Assembly: GCA_902598525.1 (NCBI GenBank) | Contig: CACKBZ010000003.1 | Location: 1-64,000, forward strand | From: an uncultured Bacteroidota bacterium | Lineage (GTDB): Bacteria > Bacteroidota > Bacteroidia > Flavobacteriales > Flavobacteriaceae | Reading direction: 5' to 3' | DNA length: 64,000 nt | In this document: positions 60,764 through 64,000 of the stretch, piece after piece | How the letters are laid out: every line of letters begins with the position of its first letter | How positions within the stretch are numbered: the stretch's first letter is position 1 | The notes under the pieces: generated by a model | Databases searched by the model: none | Told to the model about the DNA's origin: nothing | The model's input: only the letters and a program-made list of their open reading frames with translations | Made by a program: the position numbers and the translations under genes

Positions 60764-62236
60764 TTAGTTTTTGGTAGCTAAAGTCCTAATTTTTATTCTA
60801 AATGCTGCGAATAATAAAGTCATAAATGGACTTATCCAATTAAATATTGCATATATAAAATACTCACCTACACTAACTCCTAAAACAGATGAGTGATAAG
60901 CACCACAGGAATTCCATGGAATTAAAGCTGAAGTAACAGTAGCTGAATCTTCTAAAGTCCTACTAAGATTCTCTGGTGCAAGATCTTTATCCTGATATGC
61001 TTTTTCAAACATTTTACCAGAGACAACTATAGATAGATATTGGTCAGAGGCAGTTAAATTTAGTGCTAGACATGAAGCAACAGTACTTGCGAATAATTTA
61101 AAAATATTATCAGCCCAATTTAGTAATGCTTTACTTATTGATTTAATTGCTCCAATTGCATCCATCGACCCTCCAAAAATCATTGTACCTAAAACTAAAA
61201 AAATAGTATTTAACATTCCAATCATTCCTCCAGTTGAAAAAAGTTCATTTAAAATTTCACTATCAGTAGTTATAGATACATTGCTTGTAATAGTGTCTAT
61301 TACTACTTTGTATGAAGTAATTATAGAGCTATTTGAGGAATCTGAAAGCTCATTAATTATTTGAGGTTGAAATAAAATTGAAAATAATCCTCCTAAAAGT
61401 GTTCCTACAGTAAGTGCTATTATTGGAGGGGTCTTTTTTACAATCATAATTAATACAATAATTGGAACGATAAAAAGCACTAACGAAATATTAAATGTAT
61501 TTTCAATTGACTCAATTAAAAATGAATTATCAGTTGGGCCGTTAGATGTCTGATATATACCAAGTATAATAAAAACTATTAAAGTAATTGAGATACTCGG
61601 AATTGTTGTATGTGTCAAATATCTAATGTGTTTGAATAAATCTACTTTTGAAACTGCAGCAGCTAGGTTCGTAGTATCACTAAGGGGAGACAATTTATCT
61701 CCAAAATAAGCACCAGCAATTACTGCTCCACCCACCATTCCTGCAGGAATTCCTAGGGCTTTTCCAATACCTACAAGGGCAATTCCTACTGTTGCTGATG
61801 TTGTCCAGCTACTACCAGTTGCAACTGAAATAATTGAGCATATAACTATACATGCTGGTAAAAATATATTGGGATCAAGAATTTTTAATCCATAGTATAC
61901 CATTGAAGGAATAATTCCACTAATCATCCATGTACCAGCTAGAGCTCCTACCCATAATAATATAATTAGTGCTGGTGTGACAGACTTAATACTATTTGAT
62001 ATGCTATTAATAACATCTTTGTAAGAAACATTATATCGATTGCCAATTAAAGCTGCAAAAGCTCCGCTAAGTATGAGAATAAATTGACTTGAACCGGCTA
62101 AAGGATCTGCATCATAAATAAATACGTTAGCATAAAGGTTAAATGATAACAAGGTTACCAAAAAGATTAGAGGTAAAATTGCAATTTGCAGAGGTAAAAT
62201 TCTTCTGTTTTTTTCTTCCAATGTAGATAATATCAT
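60764..62236 (-). CDS. NhaC-family Na+/H+ antiporter
   Basis: SWTTSATVGIALVGIGKALGIPAGMVGGAVIAGAYFGDKLSPLSDTTNLAAAV. Confidence 0.94.
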   Translation of the reverse strand: MILSTLEEKNRRILPLQIAILPLIFLVTLLSFNLYANVFIYDADPLAGSSQFILILSGAFAALIGNRYNVSYKDVINSISNSIKSVTPALIILLWVGALAGTWMISGIIPSMVYYGLKILDPNIFLPACIVICSIISVATGSSWTTSATVGIALVGIGKALGIPAGMVGGAVIAGAYFGDKLSPLSDTTNLAAAVSKVDLFKHIRYLTHTTIPSISITLIVFIILGIYQTSNGPTDNSFLIESIENTFNISLVLFIVPIIVLIMIVKKTPPIIALTVGTLLGGLFSILFQPQIINELSDSSNSSIITSYKVVIDTITSNVSITTDSEILNELFSTGGMIGMLNTIFLVLGTMIFGGSMDAIGAIKSISKALLNWADNIFKLFASTVASCLALNLTASDQYLSIVVSGKMFEKAYQDKDLAPENLSRTLEDSATVTSALIPWNSCGAYHSSVLGVSVGEYFIYAIFNWISPFMTLLFAAFRIKIRTLATKN

Positions 62237-62312
62237 ACAATTTCAGAATTTTTTTTTAGATGCAAAATATTATTAAGCAGTTATTTGACTAAACTTTAAT
62301 TATTTTTACGGA

Positions 62313-63242
62313 GTGGAACATAAAATTGAAAAAATCTTAAAAGAGAAGATTAAAGCTTTTGAAAAATGTAATTTTTTAATTGCAGTAAGCGGAGGAGTTG
62401 ATAGCATGGTTCTTGCAGATCTTTTTCTAAAAAATAATTTAAATTTTTCTATAGCACACTGTAACTTTAAATTAAGATCAAATGAGAGTGATACAGATCA
62501 TGATTTTGTAAAAAAGTGGAGTTTAAAGCATAAAATTCATTGTCACAGTAATGAATTTAATACAGTGGAATTTTGTAAAAAGAATAAAATGGGTATTCAG
62601 GAGGGGGCAAGAAAACTAAGGTATGATTGGTTTGACGAACTTTTATCTAAGTATGATTTTGATTATTTAGTTACAGCTCACCATTTAGATGACCAAATAG
62701 AGACTTATCTTATAAACTCTTCAAGAGGATCAGGAATTAAAGGATTATTAGGTATTGTATCAAGCACAAAAAAAATTTTTAGGCCACTACTTGATGTTTT
62801 AAAAATTGATATTTTGAACTATGCAAAATTTAATTCTGTAGAGTATAGAGAAGATTCATCAAATTCTAGTGATGATTATCAAAGGAATATGATAAGAAAC
62901 TCTATTCTTCCAAGATTTAAGGAATTTGATGATAATGTTATGTTAAAGTTCAAAACAACAATCAATAACCTACACTCAACTAAGATATTTGTAGATAATA
63001 TAATAGAGGATACAAAAAATGAGCTCTTTAAAATTGATTCAAAATCAATAAAAGTTAATATTGAAATGCTTATGCAAAAGAAACCGTTAGAGTTTTATGT
63101 ACACAATCTATTTTATGAATTTGGCTTTAACTATAAAGAAGTTATTAAAATATTTAATTCAGATTCAGGTAAACTCATTTTGTCAACCACCCACAGTATG
63201 ACAAAGCTAAAAGGTGATTTAATAATCAAGAAAAATGACTAG
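62313..63242 (+). CDS. tilS: tRNA(Ile)-lysidine synthase (GTG start)
   Basis: FLIAVSGGVDSMVLADL PP-loop, AHHLDDQIETYLINSSRGSGIKGL. Confidence 0.95.
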   Translation: MEHKIEKILKEKIKAFEKCNFLIAVSGGVDSMVLADLFLKNNLNFSIAHCNFKLRSNESDTDHDFVKKWSLKHKIHCHSNEFNTVEFCKKNKMGIQEGARKLRYDWFDELLSKYDFDYLVTAHHLDDQIETYLINSSRGSGIKGLLGIVSSTKKIFRPLLDVLKIDILNYAKFNSVEYREDSSNSSDDYQRNMIRNSILPRFKEFDDNVMLKFKTTINNLHSTKIFVDNIIEDTKNELFKIDSKSIKVNIEMLMQKKPLEFYVHNLFYEFGFNYKEVIKIFNSDSGKLILSTTHSMTKLKGDLIIKKND

Positions 63243-64000
63243 AAATATACTCTTTAGCTTTATATCAATTTTCTCTTTAAACGCTCAGGATATTGAACCG
63301 GTTAAGTGGGATTATGATGTAAATAAAATTAATGATAATGAATATAATATCTCTTTTAGTGCATCAATATTAAATGGATGGAAATTATATTCTCAATTTT
63401 CTCCTGATGAAGGTGCTCTACCAACTTCATTTAGCTTCATTAATAATATTTCTAAATTTGAAGCAGACGAATTATTCAATGAGGATAATTACATAGTTGG
63501 CTTTGATAATGTCTTTAAAATGGACCTATATTATTATGAAAATGAAGCCAATTTCAATCAAAATGTAAAGTTATTAGATAAAGATTTAAATCAAATTAAA
63601 GTCGAAATTGATTATTCATCATGTGATGATGAACTATGTATCTTCAGAAATGAAACTTTTAACGTAGTTCTTGATAATAGTATTAAGACTACTGAGTCTG
63701 AAAATGTGACCTTAGAGGATATAAGGAAGTACAATGCACTTGAACTTGATTTAGACAAATCGAATTATGATTCTGTAAACTTTATTGAAAAATCAAATTA
63801 TTTTGAAATATTCATATTTGGTTTAATTGCGGGCTTTTTAGCATTATTGACACCTTGTGTATTCCCTATGATACCATTAACTGTATCTTATTTTATTGAT
63901 GAATCCAAACTTAAATATAGTGGGGCAATCTCAGCATCACTTTATGGTGGATTCATAATTCTAATTTATATTTTATTAAGTATTCCTTTTCATGTTTTTG
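63235..64000 (+). CDS. DsbD-family protein-disulfide reductase, N-terminal part (runs off window end)
   Basis: Read by eye: MTRNILFSFISIFSLNAQDIEPVKWDYD...LTPCVFPMIPLTVSYFIDESKLKYSG; overlaps tilS by 8 nt. Confidence 0.88.
   Translation, partial: MTRNILFSFISIFSLNAQDIEPVKWDYDVNKINDNEYNISFSASILNGWKLYSQFSPDEGALPTSFSFINNISKFEADELFNEDNYIVGFDNVFKMDLYYYENEANFNQNVKLLDKDLNQIKVEIDYSSCDDELCIFRNETFNVVLDNSIKTTESENVTLEDIRKYNALELDLDKSNYDSVNFIEKSNYFEIFIFGLIAGFLALLTPCVFPMIPLTVSYFIDESKLKYSGAISASLYGGFIILIYILLSIPFHVF

Overview
The window is a contiguous 64 kb piece of a low-GC, gene-dense chromosome. It most resembles a marine, streamlined member of Flavobacteriia (Bacteroidota); this rests on gene content and order plus TAnnTTTG-type promoter boxes, and I ran no database search. 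Main content: the end of the ribosomal protein operon (rplO 3' end, secY, infA, rpmJ, rpsM, rpsK, rpsD, rpoA, rplQ) followed by carA, eno, gltA and argS; a green-tuned proton-pumping-type proteorhodopsin divergent from a blh-type retinal-forming oxygenase; mostly housekeeping genes (folD, purL, purB, carB, priA, rpsF/rpsR/rplI, hisS, ftsK, lptF/G-like, lolA-like, ribB, tilS, dsbD-like); and a peptide/5-oxoproline section. That section holds M1 and M14 peptidases, an Nramp-fold transporter lacking the canonical metal-binding motif, PxpA/B/C 5-oxoprolinase, an SLC13 transporter and a serine hydrolase. I saw one tRNA-Ser(TGA). I found no rRNA, CRISPR array, transposon, prophage or obvious defence island. 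rpmJ and rpmH (GTG start) and the window-edge rplO and dsbD-like genes are absent from the ORF track and were read by eye. The best lead for something undescribed is the five-gene, start/stop-overlapping unit M14 carboxypeptidase - Nramp-like - pxpA - pxpB - pxpC (45554..51507).
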